64,000 nt of DNA from Zingiber officinale (lineage: Eukaryota; Streptophyta; Magnoliopsida; Zingiberales; Zingiberaceae). The notes under the pieces were generated by a model. It was given only the letters and a program-made list of their open reading frames with translations, was not told where the DNA came from and made no database searches. This document shows, piece after piece, positions 43,822 to 54,061 of the stretch (positions within the stretch are counted from its first letter, which is position 1; the number at the start of each line of letters is the position of its first letter). The stretch covers positions 30,882,202-30,946,201 of the forward strand of contig NC_055987.1 of the NCBI RefSeq assembly GCF_018446385.1. Reading direction: 5' to 3'. The position numbers and the translations under genes were made by a program.

Positions 43822-44693
43822 GTGAAGAAGTTTCTTCAAAGGCAAACATTAATTTTAACACAGTAAACAATGATGGTGCCTGCCATTAACGCAAATGATA
43901 TAATATTCTCATAGCTTATTAAAAACTGGAATTTCAAACTTATACACAGAGAATCCTTGCTTGCCAACAATATGCCATGTGTCTTGAGCTGTGTAACATG
44001 CAACTGGACATCAAATTCCCTCAACACCATCAGCATTTCTGTATTGACAAGGCACAACCACTATGTGATGTGTGCCTCATTTTATCCATCGTCACTACTA
44101 AAGTCCTTCCTCATCTTCGACAGTTTCATCTTCTTGATCTCTTGATTGCAAGTATTAATTAATTGATGCATGCAATGTGTTTGATGAATTTCCTCAAACA
44201 CTATCCTGAATTGATTTTATCATTTTTGTTTGCTAGATTGAGGAGTTGTTATTTCCTGTTGCTAAGTTGGTTTTATGTATTCCTTGAACTATCAAGTTTC
44301 TTTTATGTCTATGCTAATTCTTTTCACTGATATGCCATGTTTTCTAGTTTATAAATTTACCTCTTTTTGTTGTTGTTTCTACAGGATTTGTGTGTTGGGC
44401 TTCTTAGACGCGCTACATATACAACTTAAAGGCTTTGATCATTAAGTGAGTATTTTCTTTTAACCTTCTTATTAAATCGATTCATGACCAAGTTAATTAT
44501 GATTTTGTGAATTTCTGAATCCATCTAAATAGTTCCTAATACGGTTTAGGGTTTAGGTGATGATTCATGAATGACTCATAGTTTATTTATTGGTATAATG
44601 ATGAAGTGCAAATTTTGTTTGTCATACTAAGTTAATTGTTGTTGAAAGAGGAAAGTAGGAAACAACTCTCTGTCACAGGGTTAAAATATCCCA
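43822..44693 (+). other. Intron-like AT-rich sequence in the captured block
   Basis: No recognised coding sequence. Small open frames near 43957-44162 have no family signature that I recognise. Confidence 0.5.
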
Positions 44694-44765
44694 GTTATGC
44701 TTAGGACTCTTGGTCAGATGGCTATTGCTAATCCAATATTTACTCATGGTCAGCTACCTCCACGG
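44694..44765 (+). pseudogene. Unidentified exon-like piece
   Basis: Between an acceptor-like CCCAG and a canonical donor CGG/GTAAGTC lies an open frame MLRTLGQMAIANPIFTHGQL PPR. Codon choice and splice sites look like a real exon. I do not recognise the protein. It may be a fourth captured gene or a later ABIL exon. Confidence 0.4.
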
Positions 44766-44809
44766 GTAAGTCATTGAATGTCTTACTTTTTTTTCTCCAC
44801 CTTCAGAGA

Positions 44810-45024
44810 AGGAGATTTTTCTACTACGCGCTTTCATCATCCTAGATTAACAACCTTCTTGGTTGTAACTAGGTTAACTCCCGGTTTTCTCTGTCTTTCT
44901 GTTTTGTTTTATTGCTTTAATTATTTTATTACTATTGCTATTGTACTTTTGAGTTGAAAAATCTGAGGAGGGTAGTTTTAATTTTTTTTCAGGCAATTCA
45001 CCCCCTATTGCCGGCCTCCGCTGC
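44810..45024 (+). repeat. Possible LTR remnant at the right edge of the captured block
   Basis: Ends CAATTCACCCCCTATTGCCGG, reminiscent of copia LTR 3' ends (compare TATTCACCCCCCTCTAGC here). No primer site or duplication follows; E0 sequence resumes directly. Confidence 0.35.
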
Positions 45025-45864
45025 ACCTACATTATTTATGCTAATTTGTCATGCTTTGTTTGCCCATCATATGTCATGACATCATATTTATTTTTACATT
45101 CATGATTATTATGAAAAATGTAAAAAAAAATATCATGTCATGTCATACATACATCATGTAGTTATAGGAAATTTTATTTTGAAAACTATTTCTTTTTGAT
45201 GTATGTCATAACATATCATGCATCATATTTAATTCCTTGCAATTGAGGACTAATGGCATTCACTAACAAGTGACATCCTAGGTGGATGATCATAAATTTC
45301 ATAATGCCTAGATAGATATGCATGATCCCTTAGTTTAGGGCAAAACCAAATATACATCTCACAAAGAACCATAAGGTGACTTGTATGTGTTTTAGTATAC
45401 ATTAGATACAAGTGAGATATTAGGATGGTGAACAAAACTCAAGATGTTGATTTAGTGCATCTTGTTGAGTTTTAGGTTCATCAAAACATATAGTTATGTG
45501 TTTTCCAATCATTGGGAAAGCTAATGTACAAGTCATGTGCATTTAGCCCAAAGAACATGGTTGGATATTGGTTTTTAAAATGATTTTAAAATGATTTTGA
45601 AAACCTTGGTGAAGACTATCTTTTGATAGTATTCATCATTGAAAAGTTAGACACAAACTAGAAGAAAACATTGAAGTTTTCAAGAGTTTTCAAATTTGTG
45701 TCACTCTTTGAAAATAGGAAGTATTTTCATAGAAAACTATTTTTCCTTGATAGAATATACCCTAAATAATGTTTACATGAGTTTTCATGATTTTTAGAGG
45801 TTTGTAGAATTTTTGGAGAGTTTCTAAAGTCTGCTGAAATTGAATTTCAGAGAAATCAGAAACT

Positions 45865-46092
45865 CAATCGATCAGTCGATCGATTGAATGAGTTTTGATC
45901 GATCAACCGATCGATTGGAAAGTTCATTCCCACGAACAGAAGGTCAGTGAATCGATCAGTCGATCGATTGACACAGGATGAATCGATCAGTTGATCGATT
46001 CAGAGGGAATTTCTACAAACAGAAGCTTGCGGAATCGATCAATGGATCGATTGAAGTAGCTTCAATCGATTGAGTCCCAACTTCAATCAATT
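45865..46092. repeat. GATC palindromes in the E0 3' internal region
   Basis: Units such as TCAATCGATCAGTCGATCGATTGA and TGAATCGATCAGTTGATCGATTCA. Confidence 0.85.
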
Positions 46093-47149
46093 GGGAAGTC
46101 TGATTATGGCTGGAAAAGCCTGATTTCAGCACATTAAGCCACTTCAAGGTCCAATAACCATTCCAGATCCCTTGTAATACATTTGTATATATTTAGGGGG
46201 AGTTTTCTTGATGAAAACAGGTATGGATTGGTTAAGATAAATCAAAGTGAAGTTTAGGATGGGGTTTAGTTTCAATTTTGAATTTTGGAACCTCAAATCT
46301 TCAAGTTTTGGTTTTCAAGAGTCATTAACCATTCCTAACCCTTTGGAATACACTTGTATACATTTAGGGGGAGTTTTCATCATGAAAGCAAGTATGGATT
46401 GGTTAAGGTAGACTTAGGTGAAGTTTAGGTTGGGGTTTAGTTTCATTATTGAATTTTGAACCTCAAAACTTTAAGTTTTGCTTTTCCTGACTGTTTAGGA
46501 ACTCCAAGTCATTATTGGTGCAATGACAAAAGTTTGACCATGTTTTTAGGGGGAGCTACTCCTTGAATGCATGAAAATTCACTTTCAAGGACCTTGGAAG
46601 GGGGTTAAACCTTCGTGATAGATAATACTCAGGGTCGAGTATTGGGGGGCAATGGAAGATTGGTTATCTTCATTGCTAGGATGATAAATGCTTTCAGATG
46701 AGCATTGTGGAGTAAATTACTGCTCAAGGGGGAGCATTGGGTTAATGAAGGGGATCATACCTTCATTGGTAAAGTGAAAAATGCTCTTGGATGAGCATTG
46801 AGAAGAAGATTACTGCTCAAGGGGGAGCATTGAATACAATGAATGAGAGTTTCATTGGGAAGTTGATGTATGCTCTAGGATAAGCATTGTGAAGTGAAGT
46901 AGAGCTCAAGGGGGAGCTTTGGCGGCAATGAAGAATATGAGATCTTCATTGTGAGGTTGTTAACAACATATGAGGCTATAAACAACGTAGAGTTAACTCT
47001 TATGGAGAAGAGTTTGTTTTCTGGTTTTGATGTGTGACAAAGGGGGAGAATTGGAGGTTAAGTTAGACCTTCATCCCAAGAAGGGAGAGTTTGTCCTCTA
47101 GGAAAGAGAGAGAATGAAGGAAACCTTCATTTATGCTTTATCATGGAGT

Positions 47150-47330
47150 TAAGGCTATAGGATTTAGCCTTGTGATAAAAAAGAGGTTAAGACTATGGGA
47201 TTTATCCTTGTGATAAAGAAGAGGTTAAGGCTATGGAATTTAGCCTTGGTGTAAAGAAGCGATTAAGGCTATGGGATTTAGCCTTATGATAAAGAAGAGG
47301 TTAAGGCTATGGGATTTAGCCTAACTTAGA
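47150..47330. repeat. 38-bp tandem hairpin repeat before the E0 polypurine tract
   Basis: Five imperfect copies of a unit with AAGGCTATGGGATTTAGCCTT (stem AAGGCTA/TAGCCTT). E1 and E5 have only a single related GAGGCTATGGGA copy. Confidence 0.8.
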
Positions 47331-47346
47331 GGTATTGTCAAACATC

Positions 47347-47360
47347 AAAAAGGGGGAGAT
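47347..47360 (+). other. Polypurine tract of E0
   Basis: AAAAAGGGGGAGAT directly before the 3' LTR. Confidence 0.9.
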
Positions 47361-49114
47361 TATTAAGATAATTTCCCTAGATCAAAGTTGACCAGTTTGA
47401 CTAAGCTTGAGTTGAGTCAAGCTTGAGTTGAGTCAAGCTTGAGTCAGGATTTGAGTTTTGATGTTTGACAATATAAGGAGATTGCTGGAATAATCATCCG
47501 ATTATGGAGATGGTCAAAGGGTTGACCAGGTTGATGAGAATACAAGTCAAGTAGGTCAAGATTGACATGAGACTTGACTGGGAAAGTCCTAACTGGATGT
47601 TAGGCATTTGGAAAGTCCTAGTAAAGAACTAGGTAGGGGAAAGTCCTGGTGAGGAGCCAGGCAACAGAAAAGTCCTAGTGAGGAGCTGGGCAGGAGAAAG
47701 TCCTGGTGATGAGCCAGGCAACGGGAAAGTCCTAGTGAGAAGCTAAGCAGGAGAAAGTCCTGGTGAGAAGCCAAGCAACGGGAAAGTCCTAGTGAGAAGC
47801 TAGGCAGGAGAAAGTCCTGGTGAGTAGCCAGGCAATTGGAAAGTCCTGGTGAGGAGCCAGGCAAGTGGAAAGTCCTGGTGAGGAGTTAGGCAGTTGGAAA
47901 GTCCAAGTGTGATCTTGGTAAAGGAGAAAGTCCTGGTGAGGAGCCAGGCAATTGGAAAGTCCAAGTGTGATCTTGGCAAAGGGTGTAAGTCCAAGCATGT
48001 AGTCTTGGCAAGGTAAGTCCTGGTATGACTTGGCAAGGAAGAACCTGACAACTAGGATGAGGCCGAAGGAAGCTCCTGAAGGCAAGGTGTGAAGGATGGA
48101 GAGATATCCGAGGGACGCAAGGCTGATGGAGGAGGCTAGAATGCTAGTTCGAGGTTGGTCGGGTGTGGCCAAATGCTAGGCATAGAGACCCAACAGGTCA
48201 CGGTTGATCGGGAGTTGGGTTGGAGACTTTGGACTTAAGATTGAGTCAAGTCCAGGATGGTCAATCGATTGGGCAATCAATTAAACCAAGATCCAATCGA
48301 TCAGCCAATCGATTGGAGTGTGCTGCGAAGGAAGAAATGGCCCAATCGATTGGTCGATCGATTGGGAGCATGAGTCGCGAGCACAGAGGCCTTCCCAATC
48401 GATCAGGCAATCGATTGGGAATCTGCAATCGATCGATCGATCGATTGGGGCTGGGAGTTCTCACGCGATCGCGAGAACACAGAAAGCATCTGGATCGATC
48501 GGTGGATCGATTCAGACTGTCCCAATCGATTGGCCGATCGATTGGGATTCGACCGTTGCACAGGATGCAGGTAATGGATGGCTGCGATGGAGTGGTGCTG
48601 AAATGGCAATCGATTGTGGTTGATTTCAATCGATTGGGAGCACAGGATATAGCCATTGCGGAGCATTTTCTCTGCAGATTTTTGCGATCTTCTCGTGCAA
48701 GCTTTCAGCGATTTTCACGCGAGCTTCTCCAACTTTCACCGCTAGTTCTTGAAGGCTCTTGAGAGTGTTCTCTCAAGGTTCAACAAGCAACAAGTAAGCA
48801 AGAAGAGAGTGTTTTTACTTGTATTTGTATTTCTTCTTCTTGTGTGAGTTGTTTGTGTGTGTGAGAATTTGTACAAGGCTTCTCCGCCTTCGGCTGCAAC
48901 CGAGTAGAAGAGTTTTCATAGTGGAGGAGCGTGTCGTGTGTGGATCCTTGGATTAGTCACCTCTTCTTGAAGTGGATACCAAGTAAATCTACTTATTAGC
49001 ATTGTGTGAGTCTTGTATTTTATTTCCGCTGCATATCATCATCAAGACGCAACCGACAAGCGCGCGATGAGACGCTATTCACTCCCCCCTCTAGCGGGCA
49101 CATCGGTCCCAACA
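47361..49114 (+). repeat. 3' LTR of E0 (1754 bp)
   Basis: Begins TATTAAGATAATTTCCC where the 5' LTR has TGTTGGGGCAATTTCCC, so the TG end is mutated. It ends CGGTCCCAACA. Stem-loop array 47589-48030, palindromes 48262-48638. GGATC follows at 49115-49119. Confidence 0.92.
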
Positions 49115-50808
49115 GGATCATCATGGGCAGCAACTTATTTCGATCAATTTGTAATTGATCGAACGCTTTCTTGAAGATGATGTTCACCGAACTCCCTGTG
49201 TCAACAAAAGTTCGGTGAATAGTGTGATTAGCAATTACCGCCCGAATGATCAGTGCGTCGTCGTGAGGGATCTCCACTCCCTCCAAGTCGCTGGGGCCAA
49301 ACCTGATCTCGGGCCCTTCAGCTTTCTCCCTACTGCATCCCACTGTATGGATCTCCAATCGCCGAGCGTACGACATCCTAGCTCTGTTGGAGTCGTCGTA
49401 AGTCGCCCTCCTGGCGATCATGCCTATTTCTCCTCGGGATGTGTTGCTTCTGTTTTCTTCTTCCAGAGCGGAGGGTCTATTTCACTCGGGAGGGATCAGT
49501 GTCATCCCTCTGCTGATGCTGATGGTGTCGCTCAGTCACCCTTCTTTCGCCCTCTTGTCTCCTAATAGATCGATGTCTTTGTCACCGATCGGGAGAAGGA
49601 GATCGGCGGCGATATCTTCTTGGAGTCGGTCAGCTGACGATTAGCGTTAAACCGCGGCAATCACGCGTGTTGTGGGTCACCAACTAGTGGAAAGAACAGA
49701 ACATCGGGGTCCACACCTTGCCTTTTGCCGCCTTCTGCCGACCGGAAGCCACATGCTGCACGGCATGTGTCCTGGCCTCATGGTGTGGTCGCGCTCCTTC
49801 AGCCCTCGACCCTTTGGGCTGCTAATGGCTGCTTGATGGTCGACACTCGATTGGCGCCTCTTTTCTTATGGTCGCTTGGGCTTCTTCCACATTTATATAT
49901 TCGTTGGCCTTCATGAGCATGTGGTCGAAGTCCCTGGGCAGCTTTTTGATGAGCGATCGAAAGAAATCTCCCTCAACAAGCCCCTGAGTGAAGGCGTTCA
50001 TCATTGTCTCGGATGAGACCGAGGGGATGTCCATGGCTACTTGATTGAAATGTTGTATGTACACTCAGAGCGCTTCCTTGGGCTCTTGCTTTAGGGCAGA
50101 GAGGCTGACGCTCGTCTTCTGATAGCGTCGGCTGTTGGCGAAATGGTGTTGGAACACGTCTCGGAAGTCTTTGAAGCTTCGTATTGAGTCGTCTCGCAGT
50201 CTTCGGAACCAGCGCTATGCCGATCCGGAGAGGGTTGTGAGGAAGACTCGGCCCATCTGTATATTGGTGTAGTGTGGCTTCATTATCAAACCTATCCAGA
50301 TAATCATCTGGATCAGTCGATCTGTTGTATGTCCCGATCGGTATAATGTCTGGGCAGAGGGTCTTGTAAGATCTCCTCAGAGAACTATCGGTTGATCCGT
50401 TCGGGCGATACGTTGCTTCGGGGCGCCTTGACTTTTCATGCATCCCGAATGGAAGCATCATCTGAAGACAATCCCCGCTCTTGATTCACCTGGGTTATTT
50501 TTGAGGGGGTTTGGAGCAAGGCGCGATGAAAGGGGATCGGCGCGGGAGACGATTCCCCCTGTGTGTCGATAGGCCTTCTATTCTTCCCCCATACGGAGAT
50601 TTGCTCTGCTCGATCTTCCTGCCCCGCTCTTCTACCGGCCGCTGATGTTGTAGGCTGCGGTGCTTACCGATCTGCTAATGCTTGTTGTTGTTGCTCGATC
50701 ATCTTTGCCGCTCGAGCTTGCACGAGCATGTCGAGCTCTTCCTGGGTGAGCGTCACGATGGTGAGTTGTTCAGCGTCCTCCATCTTCTCGGCTCAGATGC
50801 AGGTTAAG
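49115..50808 (-). pseudogene. Ty3/gypsy G: gag and protease, broken
   Basis: Minus strand. The gag start near 50790 has EDAEQLTIVTLTQEELDMLV. The capsid part is frameshifted (YNRSTDPDDYLDRFDNEATL near 50300), then FNQVAMDIPSVSSETMMNAF and LVEGDFFRSLIKKLPRDFDH in frame at 50064-49822. After a decayed zinc-knuckle region comes the protease with DALIIRAVIANHTIHRTFVD and the active-site DTGSSVNIIF near 49172-49202. It leads into 3517 once E0 is removed. Many stops and shifts mark it as the oldest element. Confidence 0.85.
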
Positions 50809-50821
50809 TTCCCATAGACGG
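50809..50821 (-). other. Probable primer binding site of gypsy G
   Basis: Minus strand reads ...TTTAGCA then CCGTCTATGGGAA, close to the CCGTCTGTGGGAA that commonly follows plant gypsy LTRs. Confidence 0.6.
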
Positions 50822-53506
50822 TGCTAAATATGATCATACCCGAAAGTCGAAGAGATGGAAAGTCGGGGATGTGGCCCTCCCGCTAACCGCTTGTAGACTC
50901 CGCTCAGACCTGCAACACAAACTACGTCAGTGCCGAGCCAGGGAAGGGCTCCCCGGTATTGGCCCTCCGATACTCAAGTCAGTCACCGACGATGAAGTAG
51001 AAGGCGGATCAAAAATAAACAGTAGAGAGCACAGTGTCTCGCGTATTACGTATCTCCGCCGATACTTGGACGTGCACGCTCTCCAAGGCGAGCACGCTTC
51101 CCAAAGTTTTCCCTGAAAAGACTTGTCAGTAAAGTGTCCCTGACACAGTACCGCAACGGGCCGAACATATCTCTGAAGTAGCAGTAGAAGCTTCCGTCGT
51201 ACGATCTTCCGGTTGTTCATGCTCGGTGTCGGCGACACCTGTTAGTTAGAGCCCTAGAGCCAATCATTTGATGATTGTTGTATGAACTCGTTGTATCATA
51301 TTCTTATATAAATAAAGGAATTTGTTTTGGTTATTATACTTACTTGTATTGGTGCAAAATAACTAAGTATAATAGCGTCCTTGAGTAGAAGGTTCTTACC
51401 TATATCAATCGATTGGTTGAATCGATAGTGAGATGATATAGGGAACACTACTCTTAATCATTCCTAGTCAAGTATTAACATTCAGGGACAATGTTAATGC
51501 GACGAGACTAGCATGTAGGTCAACTCGATGACTTGATCTCACAAGTCATGGATATAGAGATATCAAGTTGACACATGAGTATGTATTGGAGAATGTATAC
51601 TGAATGACCCGCCATGAGAAAGTATCATGAATCGTTATATGAGTGTCATATACTTTCTCATGTGGCTATTAGTATGGCTACTAGTCCTTGGACCTCAAGT
51701 CACCATGGTTCCCTATATAAGGAGTTAGTACTTTGGCTTCGTCAAACGTCACCCGTAATTGGGTGGACTATAAAAGTGATTACTGGGTATGTAACAAATT
51801 ATGCGGAGGGATGTGAGTGATGTAGATGGGATCTATCCCTCCTATATGACGGGAGTGACATCAATATTCTTGATAGAGTGAGACCACTAAGTGCATGGTC
51901 ATGCCCAAATGAGTCAATATGAGATGTTGAACTCATTTGATTGAGTGAGTCTACTTGGAGTTCAAGATTTAGATTGATTAGAGGATGACACGGTCTATGC
52001 CTCACATTGATCAATCTAGAGGTCAAGAATAAAAGGACACTTGTCATATTTTGTGAGGAGTCACAATTAGTAGTCACAAGGTGATGTTGGATCTCAACAT
52101 TCTTGTAACTTGGGTAGTAATGATGTGTTGCTAGATACCGCTCATTACTTATGCTTCTAAATGGGTTTAGAAGCATTGCCAACGTTACAAGAACCTATAG
52201 GGTCACACACAAAGGACAATTAGAAGGAGATTAGGTTTATATGATGAACCAAGAGGATTAGATTCATGTGATGAATCAAGTTGGATTAAGAGTAATCATA
52301 ATTGAACTAATTGAGTTGGACTCAATTTGATTCATGTGTTCAATGAGTCTAATTTAGATTATGACTCATTGAATCAATTTAATTAAATGAATTAGATTCA
52401 TTATATTAAATTGGCTTGAATCAAATGGTTGGATTTGATCAACCATGGGAGTTATAATGTCAAGTTTGACTTGACTTGAGAGGAAGATAAAAAGTCAAGT
52501 TTGACTTGACTATATGCCACCTCATTTGTGAGTTGGCATTAAGTGGCCAATAATGGTGTTATACATCATTAAGTTTAGCACATGTGTGTGCCACCTCATG
52601 GAGGTTACAAATCTCCTCTTTAATGGCCACATTAAATGAGAAAGGAGGTTACACTCCTTAATGTGGCCGGCCACTTATTGTGGAGTGAATGAGTTGTTTT
52701 TCAATTGGAGCCAATTCATTCCATCCTCCTCCTCTCATTCTCCTCTCCCTCTCCTCCTCCTTGGCCGAACCACCTAAGGTGCTAACACACCTTTGTTTGG
52801 TCTTCTCCACCTAGTTTGTTCGTGTGGATACGCATAGAGGATCGTACACTTGACGATCTCAAGATCCGGCGAACCTTTGGACAAGCGGGATTGCGAAGGG
52901 CATCGCATCAAGGGTAAAATCTCTCAATCATGTAGTTCTAGTGTAGATCTAGATGTAAGAAACTCGTACACGTAAAATTTTTGTTTTATTTACTTCACAC
53001 GGATCTGGTGGCATGGGAATCGAGATTTCCGCAACGCGAAAAAGCGATTTTTGCGGCCCGAAAATCCCAACAACACCAACTCTCAAAAGGATGTCGATGG
53101 ATATCAGAGGAAGTATACTGCAAGGTCGAGCGGGGTGGCCGCTCGGTCGAAATTTCGCCGCTCTTGTGTCCCGTCCAATCGGCCAAAATCTCGCTACTCC
53201 TGTGCGTGTGTTCGCTCAACCGCAATTCTGCTATACTTGTGTCACGTCCGCTCGGCCGAAATTCTGCTCTATCAATGTCGAGTCTTGCTACCTGGTCGAA
53301 CAGGATAGCCGCTTGACAGAAGTTGAACTCTACCAATGCTAGCCCTGCTGTCTCGCCGAGCGGGGAAGCCGCTCGGTTCGACTTCTGCACATCATCTCCA
53401 TTGAACGTCAATCGTTTGACTCCTCCCCTGTGTTGAACGCGGGATCGGACCGGAACCTTCTCCCTCTTATCGGTGCATGGTTGTTTGATCGACCTCCATG
53501 CCATCA
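50822..53506 (-). repeat. 5' LTR of gypsy G, interrupted by a solo LTR
   Basis: Plus reading starts TGCTAAATATGATC. The right end is probably CCATGCCATCA at about 53506. Without the inserted solo LTR (51240-53077) it is about 0.85 kb. The right part repeats GCCGCTCGG / CCGCTCGGCCGAAATT blocks. The outer boundary is uncertain. Confidence 0.6.
51240..53072 (+). repeat. Solo LTR of the E3/E4 copia family
   Basis: TGTTAGTTAGAGCCC to GAAAATCCCAACA, 1833 bp, opposite in orientation to E3 and E4, flanked by ACACC (51235-51239 and 53073-53077). No primer site or polypurine tract is attached, so this is a solo LTR left by LTR-LTR recombination. Confidence 0.95.
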
Positions 53507-54061
53507 TTGTTTTTTTTCCTTCCCAATTATGTGTAATACTATTCTTAAATATATATATTTTGTTCGTAAAATACATCCTAAATTTTCAAATCGACTGCTA
53601 ACACACTGGCTATGGAAGCAAGGGCAAATGTGTGCGTGTTTTGCCTGTGTATGGTGATCGAAGCTATTCCTTGTTTAGTTCTTAGGCTCTCGGGCCATGG
53701 CGCCAGAACTGCAGAATAAGAGGTTTGCCTACTTGACGGTAGATGCCAAGTTGAAAACTTGTGCCCAGTTCGAAATAGACGATGAAAAAAGAAACAAGCA
53801 AAAACCCTCCATGCCAAAGCGAAATGAAGCCATGCACTCTCTAGAAAGATGGGAATAAAAAGTGCATTTTGACCCTCTGTATTCCTTTTGTTGGCTGGTA
53901 GTAAGCATTGATTGTTATCGCTCAAGTCCCTAGTGAAAGAAGTTCCTTCCTTTATGTATTCTGTTGTCTAACTTATCAACTCCATGAAACAAGCTCCATA
54001 AATTATGTTCTGATGCCTTCGAGATCATGACCGTTATCAGTTCCCTCTACTGAAACACCAG
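53507..54061. other. Boundary between gypsy G and the G3BP-like gene; probable 3' UTR
   Basis: No gene or repeat recognised. The part next to 54061 is probably the 3' untranslated region of the minus-strand gene. I could not place a polyadenylation signal with confidence. Confidence 0.4.

Larger units (their letters stand above)
34385..45022 (+). mobile_element. CACTA-like DNA transposon carrying host gene fragments (Pack type)
   Basis: The left end CACTACAACAAGAACC abuts E0 sequence and is followed by many copies of a TAGACATCG motif in both orientations, as in CACTA subterminal regions. Inside are fragments of three recognisable host genes, a fourth exon-like piece, and E5. No transposase is visible. 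The right terminal inverted repeat (expected ending TAGTG) is not found. E0 resumes at about 45028, having lost about 390 bp relative to E5, so the right end was probably deleted together with flanking E0 sequence. Confidence 0.65.
45028..47346 (+). other. Non-coding 3' internal region of E0
   Basis: Resumes with TTTATGCTAATTTGTCATGC, matching E5 from about 39553. No gene. Holds palindromes (45865-46092), a roughly 120-base duplication with CATTTAGGGGGAGTTTTC (near 46190 and 46363), and two hairpin series (about 46630-46925 and 47150-47330). Confidence 0.85.
3518..49114 (+). mobile_element. E0: gag-only LTR retrotransposon, outer shell of the nest
   Basis: The 5' LTR is 3518-5208 and the 3' LTR 47361-49114, flanked by GGATC at 3513-3517 and 49115-49119 inside the gypsy coding sequence. 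Its own sequence is 3518-6713, 34075-34384 and about 45028-49114, roughly 7.6 kb once inserts are removed. It encodes a broken Gag and nothing else recognisable. E3 interrupts the gag. A CACTA-like element interrupts the 3' internal region, where about 390 bp present in sister element E5 are missing. Confidence 0.93.
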
